From Budorcas taxicolor (taxonomy: Eukaryota > Chordata > Mammalia > Artiodactyla > Bovidae): a stretch of 64,000 nt of DNA. The notes under the pieces were generated by a model that saw only the letters and a program-made list of their open reading frames with translations, was not told the origin of the DNA and made no database searches. Of the stretch, positions 1-10,563 are shown piece after piece. The first letter of the stretch is position 1. Each line of letters opens with the position of its first letter. The DNA is taken from contig NC_068920.1 of the NCBI RefSeq assembly GCF_023091745.1, positions 113,425,622-113,489,621 on the forward strand, in the 5' to 3' direction. The position numbers were made by a program, and so were the translations under genes.

Positions 1-353
1 GTTTGTTCACCATTCCCTTGACACAAACTAGTTGATCATACAATAGCTGGTGAAATCAAGAAACATAAAAAGGAGTTGATTCCAGCTTACACTTTTAATT
101 ACATTCATATTTGAAAATTGTACACTACTAAGGCAAAGCTAGAGTTCTGATTAATTTAGAAGAGCTCTCCAGGGGTATCAAACACATTGAAACAAAACCA
201 TAATTTCCTAGGAAGTTCCAAATCACTGAGACAGACATCAGCCAAAATAAGCATTTTCAATCACCAAATATGGTTCAGGAATTTTCCTTTCACCATGGAA
301 CATGTGAGAATTTGGGGATTTAGATAGTTTGTTTTTATTTAATTTTCCAGAGT
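1..353. other. Unassigned AT-rich sequence
   Basis: I see no repeat family, long reading frame or RNA gene here. It is the left flank of the large minus-strand BovB element and includes the first copy of that element's target duplication just beyond its right edge. Confidence 0.5.
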
Positions 354-905
354 CCTTGTATGTATTCAGTTCAGTTCAGTTCAGTCACTCAGTCGTGTCC
401 GACTCATTGCGACCCCATGAATCGCAGCACGCCAGGCCTCCCTCTCCATCACCAACTCCTGGAGTTCACTCAGACTCACATCCATCGAGTCCGTGATGCC
501 ATCCAGCCATCTCATCCTGGGTCATCCCCTTTTCCTCCTGCCCCCAATCCCTCCCAGCATCACAGTCTTTTCCAATGAGTCAACTCTTCGCATGAGGTGG
601 CCAAAGTACTGGAGTTTCATTCCCTCTAAAGAAATCCCAGGGTTGATCTCCTTCAGAATGGACTGGTTGGATCTCCTTGCAGTCCAAGGGACCCTCAAGA
701 GTCTTCTCCAACACCACAGTTCAAACACATCAATTCTTCAGTGCTCAGCGTTCTTCACAGTCCAACTCTCACATCCATACATGATCACAGGAAAAATCAT
801 AGCCTTGACTAGACGGACCTTAGTTGGCAATGTAATGCCTCTACTTCTGAATATACTATCTAGGTTGGTCATAAATTTTCTTCCAAGGAGTAAGCATCCT
901 TTAAT

Positions 906-1745
906 TTAATGGCTGCAGTCACAATCTACAGTGATTTTGGAGCCCAAAAAAATAAAGTCGGACACTGTTTCCACAGTTTCCCCATCTATTTCCCGTGAAG
1001 TGATGGGACCAGATGCCATGATCTTTGTTTTCTGAATGCTGAGCTTTAAGCCAACTTTTTCACTCTCCTCTTTCACTTTCATCAAGAGGCTTTTTAGCTC
1101 CTCTTCACTTTCTGCCATAAGGGTGGTGTCATCTGCATATCTGAGGTTATTGATATTTCTCCTGGCAATCTTGATTCCAGCTTGTGTTTCTTCCAGTCCA
1201 GCATTTCTCATGATGTACTCTGCATAAAAGTTAAATAAGCAGGGTGACAATATACAGCCTTGACGGACTCCTTTTCCTATTGGGAACCAGTCTGTTGTTC
1301 CATGTCCAGTTCTAACTGTTGCTTCCTGACGTGCATACAGATTTCGCAAGAGGCAGGTTAGGTGATCTGGTATTCCCATCTCTTTCAGAATTTTCCACAG
1401 TTTATTGTGATCCACACAGTCAAAGGCTTTGGCATAGTCAATAAAGCAGAAATAGATGTTTTTCTGGAACTTTCTTGCTTTTTCCATGATCCAGAGGATG
1501 TTTGCAATTTGATCTCTGGTTCCTCTGCCTTTTCTAAAACCAGGTTGAACATCTGGAAGTTCACGGTTCACATATTGCTGAAGTCTGGCTTGGAGAATTC
1601 TGAGCATTACTTTATTTGCATGTGAGATGAGTGCAATTGTGCAGTAATTTGAGCATTCCTTGGCATTACCTTTCTTTGGGATTGGAATGAAAACTGACCT
1701 TTTCCAGTCCTGTGGCCATGGCTTGCTTTCCAAACATGCTGGCAT
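906..1745 (-). pseudogene. BovB reverse transcriptase C-terminal half, broken
   Basis: A 279-codon open stretch carries the core of the BovB reverse transcriptase, which copies element RNA at a nicked target. Visible landmarks are the fingers/palm segment with FIDYAKAFDCVDHNKL, the block GKGVRQGCILSPCLF and the catalytic box YADD encoded at 1128-1139. The frame ends at 906-908, where a glutamate codon of the family appears as TAA in the CSHEIK segment, so the C-terminal region toward the 3' tail is cut off. A frameshift in the overlap 1607-1745 separates it from the upstream part. Confidence 0.85.
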
Positions 1746-2347
1746 ATTGAGTGCAGCACTTTCACAGCATCATCTTCCAGGATTTGAAACAGCTCAACTG
1801 GAATTCCATCACCTCCACTGGTTTTGTTTGTAGTGATGCTTTCTAAGGCCCACTTGACTTCACATTCCAAGATGTCTGGCTCTAGATTAGTGATCACATC
1901 ATCATGATTATCTGGGTCGTGAAGATCTTTTCTGTACAGTTCTTCCATGTATTCTTGCCACCGCTTCTTAATATCTTCTGCTTCTGTTAGGTCCAGACCA
2001 TTTCTGTCCTTTATCGAGCCCATCTTCGCATGAAATATTCCCTTGGTATCTCTAATTTTCTTGAAGAGATCTCTAGTCTTTCCCATTCTGTTGTTTGCCT
2101 CTATTTCTTTGCATTGATTACTGAAGAAGGCTTTCTTATCTCTTCTTGCTATTCTTTGGAACTCTGCATTCAGATGCTTATATCTTTCCTTTTCTCCTTT
2201 GCTTTTTGCCTCTCTTCTTCTTACAGCTATTTGTAAGCCCTCTCCAGACAGCCATTTTGCTTGTTTGCATTTCTTTTCCATGGGGATGGTCTTGATCCCT
2301 GTCTCCTGTACAATGTCACGAACCTCATTCCAGAGTTCATCAGGCAC
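1607..2347 (-). pseudogene. BovB linker and N-terminal RT region, broken
   Basis: This 246-codon open stretch corresponds to the basic, lysine/arginine-rich linker and the first reverse-transcriptase blocks. Recognisable pieces are RREAKSKGEKERYKHLNAEF, the DLTEAEDIKKRWQEYMEELY segment and NKTSGGDGIPVELFQIL. It overlaps both neighbouring open stretches in other frames (2227-2347 and 1607-1745), which marks frameshifts at both ends. It has no start of its own and is part of a formerly continuous frame. Confidence 0.8.
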
Positions 2348-2590
2348 TCTATCAGATCTAGACCCTTAAATCTATTTCTCACTTCCACTGTATAATCATA
2401 AGGGATTTGATTTAGGTCATACCTCAATGGTCTAGCGGTTTTCCCTACCTTCTTCAATTTAAGTCTGAATTTGGCAATAAGGAGTTCATGATCTGAGCCC
2501 CAGTCAGCTTCCAGTCTTGTTTTCATTGACTGTATAGAGCTTCTCCATCTTTGGCTGCAAAGAATATAATCAGTCTGACTTCAGTGTTGA

Positions 2591-3136
2591 TCATCTGGTG
2601 ATGTCCATGTGTAGTGTCTTCTGTTGGGAGAGGGTGTTTGCCATGACCAGTGCATTTTCTTGGCAAAATTCTATTAGTCTTTGCCCTGCTTCATTCCACA
2701 TTCCGAGGCCAAATTTGCCTTTTACTCCAGGTGTTTCTTGACTTCCTACTTTTGCATTCCAGTCCCCTATAATGAAAAGGACATCTTTGCTGGGTGTTAG
2801 TTCTAAAAGATCTTGTAGGTCTTCATAAAATCGTTCGACTTCAGTTTCTTCAGCGTTACTGATTGGGGCATAGACTTGGATAACTGTGATATTGAATGGT
2901 TTGCCTTGGAGATGAACAGAGATCATTCTGTAGTTTTTGAGATTGCATCCAAGTACTGCATTTCGGACTCTTTTGTTGACCATTATGGCTACTCCATTTC
3001 TTCTGAGGGATTCCTCCCTGCAGCAGTAGATATAATGGTCATCTGAGTTAAATTCACCCATTCCAGTCCATTTTAGTTCGCTGAGTCCTAGAATTTCGAT
3101 GTTCACCCTTGCCATCTCTTGTTTGACCACTTCCAA
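2591..3136 (-). pseudogene. BovB AP-endonuclease-like domain, broken
   Basis: A 181-codon open stretch matches the apurinic/apyrimidinic-type endonuclease of RTE LINEs, which nicks the genomic target to prime reverse transcription. Motifs seen are ILGLSELKW near residue 15, VIQVYAP and FIIGDWNAKVGS. The preceding open stretch (3143-3514, minus) ends with IGTWNVRSMN, the start of the same domain. The two are separated only by a CAA-to-TAA type nonsense codon at 3143-3145. The downstream end shifts frame near 2600-2620, so the end of the domain is lost. Confidence 0.85.
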
Positions 3137-3739
3137 TTTGCCTTAATTCATGGACCTGACATTCCAGGTTCCTATGCAATATTGCTCTTTACAGCATTGG
3201 ATCTTGCTTCTATCACCAGTCACATCCACAACTGGGTATTGATTTTGCTTTGGCTCCATCCCTTCATTCTTTCTGAAGTTATTTCTCCACTGATCTCTAG
3301 TAGCATATTGGGCATCTAATGACCTGGGGAGTTCCTCTTTTGGTATCCTATCATTTTGCCTTTTCCTACTGTTCATGGGGTTCTCAAGGCAATAATACTG
3401 AAGTGGCTTGCCATTCCCTTCTCCAGTGGACCACATTCTGTCAGGCCTCTCCACCATGACCCGCCCGTCTTGGGTTGCCCTGCAGGCATGGCTTGGTTTC
3501 ATTGAGTTAGACAAGGATGTGGTCCTAGTGTGATTAGATTGACTAGTTTTCTGTGATTATGGTTTCAGTGTGTCTGCCCTCTGATGCCCTTTTGCAACAC
3601 TTACCATCTTACTTGGGTTTCTCTTACCTTGGGCATGGGGTATCTCTTCACGGCTGCTCCAGCAAAGCACAGCCGCTGTTCCTTACCTTGGATGAGGGGT
3701 ATCTCCTTACCACCACTGTTCCTGACTTTCAACGTGGGA

Positions 3740-4260
3740 TAGCTCCTCTAGCCCCTCCTGTGCCTGCGCAGCCACCACTCCTGGGGTTGCTCATCCCGGC
3801 CACCGGCCCTGGCCTCGGGCATGGGTGGACCCTCCCAGCTGCCGTCCCTGGCCTTGGGCTCTGGGTGGTGCCTCAAGGTCACCACCCGTGGCCTCGGGTG
3901 CGAGGTGGCTTCTCCTGGCCGCCCCTGACCTTGGATGCGGGGTGTCTCCTCCCGGCGCCACTGGCCTCAGGTGCGGGGTAGCTCCTCCTGGCCGCCGCCC
4001 TGACCTCGGAAACGGGGTGTCTCCTCCTGGCCGCCACTTATATCGGACGGGGCGTAGCTCCTCTCGGCCGCTGCCCCTGACCTCGGATGCTGGTTGTCTC
4101 CTCCCAGCCTCTGCCCCTGACCTCAGAGGATAGCTCCTCCCAGCCACCGCCCCTGATCTCGCACTCAGGGTAGCTCCTCTCACCATCCCTGCACCGTCGC
4201 AGCCTGGCAATCTAGGCCACTGCCCCTGACCTCGGACGTGGGGTAGCTCCTCTCGGCTGT
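3740..4260 (-). promoter_or_regulatory. CpG-rich tandem-repeat 5' region of BovB
   Basis: About ten imperfect units of roughly 40-50 bases recur here. On the plus strand each contains variants of GTAGCTCCTCCTGGCCGCC and CCCCTGACCTCGGA. GC and CpG content is far above the rest of the AT-rich window. It sits at the 5' end of the minus-strand BovB, where a LINE internal promoter would be. That it acts as a promoter is inference by analogy with monomeric 5' UTRs of other LINEs. The open minus-strand frame across it is probably a by-product of GC richness. Confidence 0.55.
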
Positions 4261-4286
4261 GCTTCCCTTGTATGTATGTATGTATT

Positions 4287-4950
4287 TAATTAAAATGTTG
4301 TTGATTTACAGCATTATATTAGTTTCATGGTTTACAATATAACAACCTCATTATAGATTACTCCACTTAAAATCACCACAAAATGATGGCTATATTTCCT
4401 TGTAGCATATCTATTTTAAGACTGCTTTTTTATCTCTCAGTCCTCTACACCCATTCCATGTCTCCCCATTACCTCTTCCTTCTGGTAAGCCCCAGCCTGT
4501 TCTTTATACCTGTGAGTCTATTTCTACAGTGCTATATTCATTCATTTGCATCAGTTTTAGATTCCAATTTGTCTTTCCCTGTCTGACTTATTTTACCAAG
4601 GATAAGATAATACCCAGCTTCCCTGGTGGCTCAGATGGTAAAGAATCTTCCTGCAGTGTGAGACACCTTGGTTCCACCCCTGGGTTAAGAAGATCCCTTG
4701 GAGGAATGCATGGCAACCCACTCCAGTATTCTTACCTGGAGAATCTCATGGACTGAGGAGCCCAATGGGCTTCCATCCATGGCATCCCAAAGAGTTGTAC
4801 ATGACTGAGAAACTAAACACAGCATTCAAGATAATACTATTTAAGTCCAATCGTGTTGTTGTAAGTAGAAATATTTTGTTCTTTTTGTGGCTGACCAATA
4901 TTCCATTATATGTGTGTATGTATATATTTATTGTTACTATATATTAAGAC
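4287..4950 (-). mobile_element. L1 3' UTR fragment, antisense, split by a SINE
   Basis: The plus strand reads like the reverse complement of a cetartiodactyl L1 3' end: the segment after the AT-rich start (GTTGTTGATTTACAGCATTA) is followed by text matching the end of the element up to CTGACCAATATTCCATTATA. A Bov-tA SINE at about 4614-4827 interrupts it, and the L1 match resumes exactly after the duplicated target. Confidence 0.75.
4614..4827 (+). mobile_element. Bov-tA SINE with 10-bp target duplication
   Basis: A tRNA-like head (GCTTCCCTGGTGGCTCAGATGG, carrying the A-box) is followed by a decayed B-box region and the BovB-derived part ending near ACATGACTGAGAAACTAAAC. It is flanked by a perfect AAGATAATAC duplication at 4604-4613 and 4828-4837. 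It does not encode protein and depends on LINE machinery, presumably BovB, for mobility. Confidence 0.9.
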
Positions 4951-5400
4951 TGGCTTTTCTAGAGTTTCATATAAATGGAAATATAAGTGATTATGTTTAA
5001 TGTGTCTTTGTTCCTTAGAATAATTGTTTTCACATTCATCCATGTGCTTTGAATATTGAGATATCATTCTTTTTGGGTTTTTTGTTTGTTTTGCTGAATA
5101 TTATCCTATTGTATAGATATACTAAAATATCTTTTTTCATTTACCTATGTTGTATCTGAAATTTTAATTCATTTTAACATGAAATGAATATTCTATGGGT
5201 ATTAATGTAAAATCTTTGTGTGATCAAATTGTTTTGTTACTTACCTAAATATATAAAAATGGAATTACTGAATCATGATGTTTAATAAAAGAGATATTTT
5301 CTTTTACAACACGATGTCAAAATATTTTCCACAGTGACTGCATCTTCCTTAACAGCATTTGAAATTGTCAGTCTCTCATTTCACCAATTCTAGTGGAATT
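4940..5400 (-). mobile_element. L1M-type 3' UTR fragment, antisense
   Basis: The stretch containing AGAGTTTCATATAAATGGAA, CATTCATCCATGTGCTTTGA and TATATAAAAATGGAATTACTG matches the reverse complement of the 3' end of old mammalian L1M elements. Divergence is high, and edges are uncertain by tens of bases. Confidence 0.6.
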
Positions 5401-6305
5401 CTTTCTTAATTTTCTCTTTCCTAGTTTATGACTTATGTCTTGTCTACTTTTTTCCCTTAATTTGTCTAAGGCTTATAAATTTTATTGATATGTTTAAAGA
5501 GCCAGAAGAGCCATTGATTCTCTTTATAGTTTGTTTTCTAATTTAATTGATTTGTTTATATCTTTATTACCTTGTTATTTACACTTCCTTTGGTTTTAAT
5601 TTCACTGTCTTTTTCTAGCTTCTGAATGTAGACATGTAAATCATTATATTTCTTATGTTTATATAATAAATATATGTAAAGCTATAGATTATTCTCTAAA
5701 CTCTGACTTAGTTTTACTGCATAAAGATATTATATTTTGATGTGTTTCAGTTATGTGCAGAATTTAAAGTTGCAATGTTACCAACTATAAAGGTTCTTAG
5801 TGAACTTTTCATCTGATGTTGATATTTTGGATCACATATTATATTAATATAAATATCATTTAGGTTGAGTTGATAAATACTGTTGTTCAAGTCTACTTTT
5901 CTTAATTAAGTTTAATTATAATTTAATAAGAAACTTGAAATTAATTTTAAATGCAAATTAACCATATATTTAAATCATATCTTATTAACTTTAATTTGCT
6001 TTATAGTAATATCAATTACTGAGAAGTAAATATTGAAATCTCTAAATACAATTGGTGTTATGCTTCTTTATAATTTCTATTTGATCAGTTCATGTTCTGT
6101 GTGTTTGGTAATGGTCTATGATTGTGTGCGTATACTATTAGACTATACATTTTTTTATGAATTTATTAACATTAAAATATATTTCTTCCTGGGTAGTATT
6201 TCTTTTCCTAAAGTCTGCTATATATGATATCAAAACATTAATTTCTGTTTTTTTATGATTTGTTATTTTAAAATTTATCTTTTTGTAATCTTTTACTATG
6301 TGGTG
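5400..6305 (-). mobile_element. L1M ORF2-region fragment, antisense, degenerate
   Basis: Phrases such as GCTTATAAATTTTATTGATAT, GAAATCTCTAAATACAATTGG and TTTCCTAAAGTCTGCTATAT resemble the reverse complement of the L1M endonuclease/reverse-transcriptase coding region. No usable frame survives. The jump from 3' UTR to ORF2 at about 5400 implies an internal deletion or two separate fragments. Confidence 0.45.
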
Positions 6306-6317
6306 AGATCAGTAATG

Positions 6318-6422
6318 AGGGAGGCATGGCAGCCCACTCCAGTATTCTTGCCTGGAGAATCACATGGACAGAGAAGACTGGTGGGCTACAGTCCATAGGG
6401 TCGCAAAGAATTGGACACAACT
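6318..6422 (+). mobile_element. Bov-tA/BOV-A SINE 3' part, 5' half of a chimera
   Basis: GGCATGGCAGCCCACTCCAG through GTCGCAAAGAATTGGACACAAC is the BovB-derived 3' part of a Bov SINE. Where its 3' end is reached the sequence changes directly to 5'-truncated BovB. A 12-bp near-identical duplication (6306-6317 and 6712-6723) encloses SINE plus BovB together. Confidence 0.75.
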
Positions 6423-6700
6423 TTGGAAGGAATGATGCTAAAGCTGAAACTCCAGTACTTTGGCCAGCTCTGTGAACAGTTGACTCATTGGAAAAGACTC
6501 TGATGCTGGGAGGGATTGGGGGCAGGAGGAGAAGGGAACGCCAGAGGATGAGATGGCTGGATGGCATCACAGACTCGATAGACGTGAGTCTGAGTGAACT
6601 CCGGGAGTTGGTGATGGACAGGGAGGCCTGGCGTGCTGCGATTCATGGGGTCTCAAAGAGTTGGACACCACTGAGCGACTGAACTGAACTGAACTGAATC
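6423..6700 (+). mobile_element. BovB 3' end fragment, 3' half of a chimera
   Basis: This is the last roughly 280 bases of BovB, from TTTGGAAGGAATGATGCTAA to the (CTGAA)n tail. It encodes the C-terminal part of the polyprotein (residues like RRERQRMRWLDGITDSIDVS), which remains open for 64 codons from 6488. It is joined directly to a SINE on its 5' side. Confidence 0.9.
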
Positions 6701-6748
6701 ATCTTAGCAGAAGATCAATAATGGTCCTGAAATGATGAGAAGCAAGGG

Positions 6749-6855
6749 GTATATGCTCAGTCTTATTCAACTCTTTGCAACCCAACGAGTTGTAGCCCAC
6801 CAGGCTCCTGTGTCCATGGGGTTTCCCAGGCAAGAATAAGGAGTGGGTTCTACTT
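6749..6855 (-). mobile_element. BOV-A monomer SINE, minus strand
   Basis: CTCAGTCTTATTCAACTCTTTGC, the CACCAGGCTCCTGTGTCCATGG segment and TTTCCCAGGCAAGAATAAGGAGTGGG match the reverse complement of a BOV-A unit. There is no tRNA-like head, so it is a monomer or a truncated copy. Confidence 0.75.
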
Positions 6856-6889
6856 AAAAAATATGGAGCGCTTCACAAATTTGCATCTG

Positions 6890-7180
6890 TGTTCTAATAC
6901 CTGGAACCTATGAGTATGATATTAATACCTTACATTGTGATGGTGTGGATTTGGTGAATTACAAATCTTGAAATTATGAGATTATTTTTGATTATCCAAG
7001 TCAGTCCAATGTAATCACAAGACTCCTTGTAAAACAGGCACAAGGAAATCTAATTCAGAAAAAAAAAAAGTATGTAAATGGAAACAGACATTGAATCAAT
7101 GTGCTTTGTAGAAGGAAGATGCAGAGTGAACAAGAAACACAAGTAAACTCTAGAAGCAGGAGAAAGCAAAGGTAGAGAAA
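6890..7180 (+). mobile_element. MLT1-type MaLR LTR fragment
   Basis: ACCTGGAACCTATGAGTATG, the TGATTATCCAAGTCAGTCCAATGTAATCACAAGA segment and TAAACTCTAGAAGCAGGAGAAAGC follow, in order, the MLT1 LTR of the ERVL-MaLR family. It is old and divergent, and codes for nothing. Confidence 0.65.
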
Positions 7181-8545
7181 GACTTTTTAAATAAGAATTC
7201 AAAATAAAATTAGTTAAGGAAAATAAAGAAATGTGGTTGGTGTTATTACCATTAAGTACTTTCATTCAATGAATTGGTGGCATTAAAATTAAATAATTTC
7301 ATTCATAAAGTTATTTGTTTAAAAAAAATTCCAAAACAATATACAGACATACCTTATTTTATTCTCCTTTATGTTTTGTACCTTGCAGACATTACAATTT
7401 CCTTTTTTGTAAGTTAAAAATTTGTGGTAATCCTGCTTCAATCAAGTCTATCAGTTCCATTTGTGCAACAGCATTTGTTTACTTCTTGTCTCTGTGTCAC
7501 ATTTTAGTAATTTTAACATTATTTCAATCTTTTTTCTATTATTATATTTGTTAGAGTGATTTGTGATCAGTGATTTTTGATGTCTTTATTGTAACTATTG
7601 TTGGACCCCACAAACCAAACTCATATATATTGTCAAACTTAATCAATGTGTGTGTTCCAACTGCTCCATCAATTTACTCTTTCCCCACATCTCCCCATTC
7701 CCTTGGGCCTGCCTGTCCCCTGAGATATAACAATGTAGAAATTATGTCATTTAATAACCCTTGAATAACATCTAAGTGCTCAAGGAAAGGAAGAGTCATA
7801 TATCTTTCATTCAGGTTTAAATCAAATGTTTAACCTTAGTAAAAGTTATGTCAAAAGTCAAGATAAGCTGAAAGCTAGACCTCTTGTGCTAAACAGTGAA
7901 CAAGATTGTGACTACAAAGGAAAAGTTTTTGAAGTTAATGGTGCTACTTCAGTGGACACATGGATAGTAAGAAAACAAACAGTCTATTGCTGATCTGGAG
8001 AAAGTTTTAAAAATTAATCCAGAGGAAAGTTCCAATTTTCATTAAATCTATGAAAGCTGAGAGAGCTAAAAAAAAAAGTGCAGAAAAAAAAAATGATAAT
8101 AATAAAGCTAGCAGAGTTTGGTTCATAAGATTTTAGGAAAGAAGTCATCCCCGTAACATAAAATGCAAGGAGAACAGCAGATGCTGATGGAGAAATTGCA
8201 GCAAGTTACCCAGAAAATCTGGCTAATATAATTTATGGAAGTAACCACACTAGACAACAGATGTTAAATGTAAGTAAAACAATCTTATGTTGGAAGAAGA
8301 TGCCACCTTGCATAGCTAGAGAGGAGAAGTCAATGCCTGCCTTTAAAACTTCAAAGCACAGGCCGACACTCCTGTCAGGGGCTAATGCAGCTGGTGATTT
8401 TAAGTTATAGCCAATGTTATTTACCATTCTGAAAATTCTGGGACCTTTAAGAATTCTGCTACATCTATTCTGCTTCTGCACTACAAAGAGAGCAACAAAA
8501 CCTGGATAGCAGCACAGATGTTTACAAATGTTTACAACACAGTTT

Positions 8546-9585
8546 CAATAAACTGTGGAAAATTCTGAAAGAGATGGGAATACTAGACCACCTGACCTGC
8601 CTGTTGAGAAACCTATATGCAGGTCAGGAGGCAACAATTAGAACTGGACATGGAACAACAGACTGGTTCCAAACAGGGAAAAGAGTACATGAAGGCTATA
8701 TATTGTCACCCTCTTTATCTAACTTATATGCAGAGTACATCATGAGAAATGCTGGGCTGGAGGAAGCACAAGCTGGAATCAAGATTGCTGGCAGTCATAT
8801 CAATAACCTCAGATATACAGATGACACCACCCTTATGGCAGAAAGTGAAGAAGAACTAAACAGCCTGTTGATGAAAGTGAAAGAGAAGAGTGAGAAAGTT
8901 GGCTTAAAGTTCAACACTCAGAAAACTAAGATCATGGCATCTGGTCTCATCACTTCATGGCAAATAGATGGGGAAACAGTGACTGACTTTATTTTGGGGG
9001 GCTCCAAAATCACTGCAGATGGTGATTGTAGCCATGAAATGAAAAAACACTTTCTCCTTGGAAGGAAAGTTATTACCAACCTAGTAGCATATTAAAAAGC
9101 AGAGTCTTACTTTGTCAACAAAAGTCTGTCTAGTCAAGGCTATGGTTTTTCCAGTAGTTATGTATGGATGTGACAGTTGGACTATAAAGAAAGCTGAGGG
9201 CAAGAAGAATTGATGCTTTTGAACTGTGGTTTTGGAGAAGACTCTTGAGAGTGCCTTGGACTGCAAGGAGATCCAACCAGTCCATCCTAAAGGAAATCAG
9301 TCCTGGGTGTTCATTGGAAGGACTGATGTTGAAGCTGAAACTCCAATACTTTGGCCACCTGATGTGAAGAGTTGACTCATTTGAAAGACCCTGATGCTGG
9401 GACGGATTGGGGGCAGGAGGAGAAGGGGACGACAGAGGATGAGATGGCTGGATGGCATCACTGACTCAATGGACATGAGCCTGGGAAAACCCCGGGAGTT
9501 GGTGATGGACAGGGAGGGCTGGCATGCTGCGGTTCATGGGGTTGCAAAGAGTCAGACGTGACTGAGTGACTTACTGAACTGAACT
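8546..9585 (+). mobile_element. BovB LINE, 5'-truncated, inside Tigger1
   Basis: BovB sense sequence begins abruptly at CAATAAACTGTGGAAAATTC in the reverse-transcriptase region and ends in the CTGAA tail. A 173-codon open stretch at 8574-9095 keeps the RT palm, but the catalytic box reads YTDD at 8814-8825 instead of YADD, and a change before 9095 truncates it. The reading frame after that is shifted. Confidence 0.92.
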
Positions 9586-10110
9586 TAATGAATATTTTAA
9601 GCCCACTATTGTGATCTACTGCTCACAAGCTAAAATTATTTTCAAAATATTACTTGTCATTGACAATGCATCCAAGAGCTCTTCTGAAGATGTACAAGAT
9701 TAATGTTTCCATGCTGTTTCCTTGCCTACTAACTTGATATATCTAATTTGCAGCCTATGGAATAAGAGGTAAATTAAACTTTCAAGTCTCATTCATCAAG
9801 AAACACATTTTGTAAGGCCATAGTTGCTATAGATAGTGATTCCTCTGTTGTATGCATGCAAAGTCAACTGAAAACTTTCTGATGGGATTCACCATTCTAG
9901 ATGCCACTAGTAACATTTATGATCATGAGTAGGTTCATAATAGCAAAGCTAATAAGAGTTAAGATGGAGGAAGTAAATGCAGATGTGCTGAAAACAGAAA
10001 AAAAAACAACACACTAGAATTAAAAGTACAGCATGAATATCTGACTGAATTGCTGCAATCTCATGACACAAACTGAAGGATGAAAAGCTGCCTCTTATAA
10101 ACAAAGATGG

Positions 10111-10331
10111 ACTTCCCAGGTGGCGCTAGTGGTAAAGAATACCCCTGACAATGCAAGAGACACAAGAGGTCAGAGTTCAGTTCCTGGGTCAGGAAGATCC
10201 TCTGGTGTAGGGAATGTCGATTCACTCCAGTATTATTGCCTGGAAACTTCCACCGACAGAGGAGCCCGGCAGGCTATAGTCCATGGGGTTGCAAAGAGTC
10301 AGACACAATTGAGTGACTGAGCACAACAACA
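10111..10331 (+). mobile_element. Bov-tA SINE inside Tigger1
   Basis: The head ACTTCCCAGGTGGCGCTAGT is followed by a B-box-like GTTCAGTTCCTGGGTCAGG and the BovB-derived 3' part ending at CAATTGAGTGACTGAGCAC. AACAAAG is present on both sides (about 10100-10107 and 10334-10340), consistent with a short target duplication in Tigger1. Confidence 0.88.
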
Positions 10332-10356
10332 TGAACAAAGGAAGTAGCTTCCTGAG

Positions 10357-10563
10357 ATGGAATCTATTATTGGTGAAGATGCTGGGGATATTATTGAAAT
10401 GACAACAGAATACTTAAAATATTATATAATCTTAGTTGATAAAGCAGTGACAGGCTTGGAGAGGGTTGACTCCAATTATAAAAGAAGTTCTACTATGGGT
10501 AAAACACTATTAGAAACATTTTATGCTACTGAAATAGCATTGATTAAAGAAAGAGTCAATTGA
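10357..10563 (+). pseudogene. Tigger1 transposase C-terminal remnant
   Basis: A 68-codon open stretch starts MESIIGEDAGDIIEMTTEYL and contains LVDKAVTGLERVDSNYKRSS. It matches the region after the DDE catalytic domain near the end of the Tigger1 transposase. It directly follows the SINE that cut the gene. It is a fossil with no start of its own. Confidence 0.75.

Larger units (their letters stand above)
367..4265 (-). mobile_element. BovB LINE (RTE class), near full length, minus strand
   Basis: This is the most complete BovB in the window, about 3.9 kb. Read on the minus strand it runs from a GC-rich tandem-repeat 5' region (about 3740-4260), through an AP-endonuclease-like region, a linker and a reverse transcriptase, to the (CTGAA)n tail at 367. 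The flanks carry CCTTGTATGTA...TT at 354-366 and 4266-4286, the right copy being longer by extra TGTA units, which I read as the target-site duplication. Coding capacity is lost through nonsense changes and several frameshifts, so it is not autonomous. It lies against the 3' end of an L1 that starts near 4287. Confidence 0.95.

Noticed and set aside
493..909. 138-codon plus-strand frame with similar ones in most minus-strand BovB copies (for example 13604-14092, 27006-27479 on minus, 30214-30783, 45032-45505 on minus)
   Set aside because: This is the antisense of the BovB C-terminal coding region. It recurs because the DNA recurs, and it has no independent start context or domain.
3791..4210. 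139-codon minus-strand frame rich in R, G, P and S across the GC-rich tandem array
   Set aside because: It is open because the repeats are GC-rich and roughly in phase. It has no known domain, lies upstream of the BovB coding part, and an opposite-strand frame (3825-4133) is open as well.
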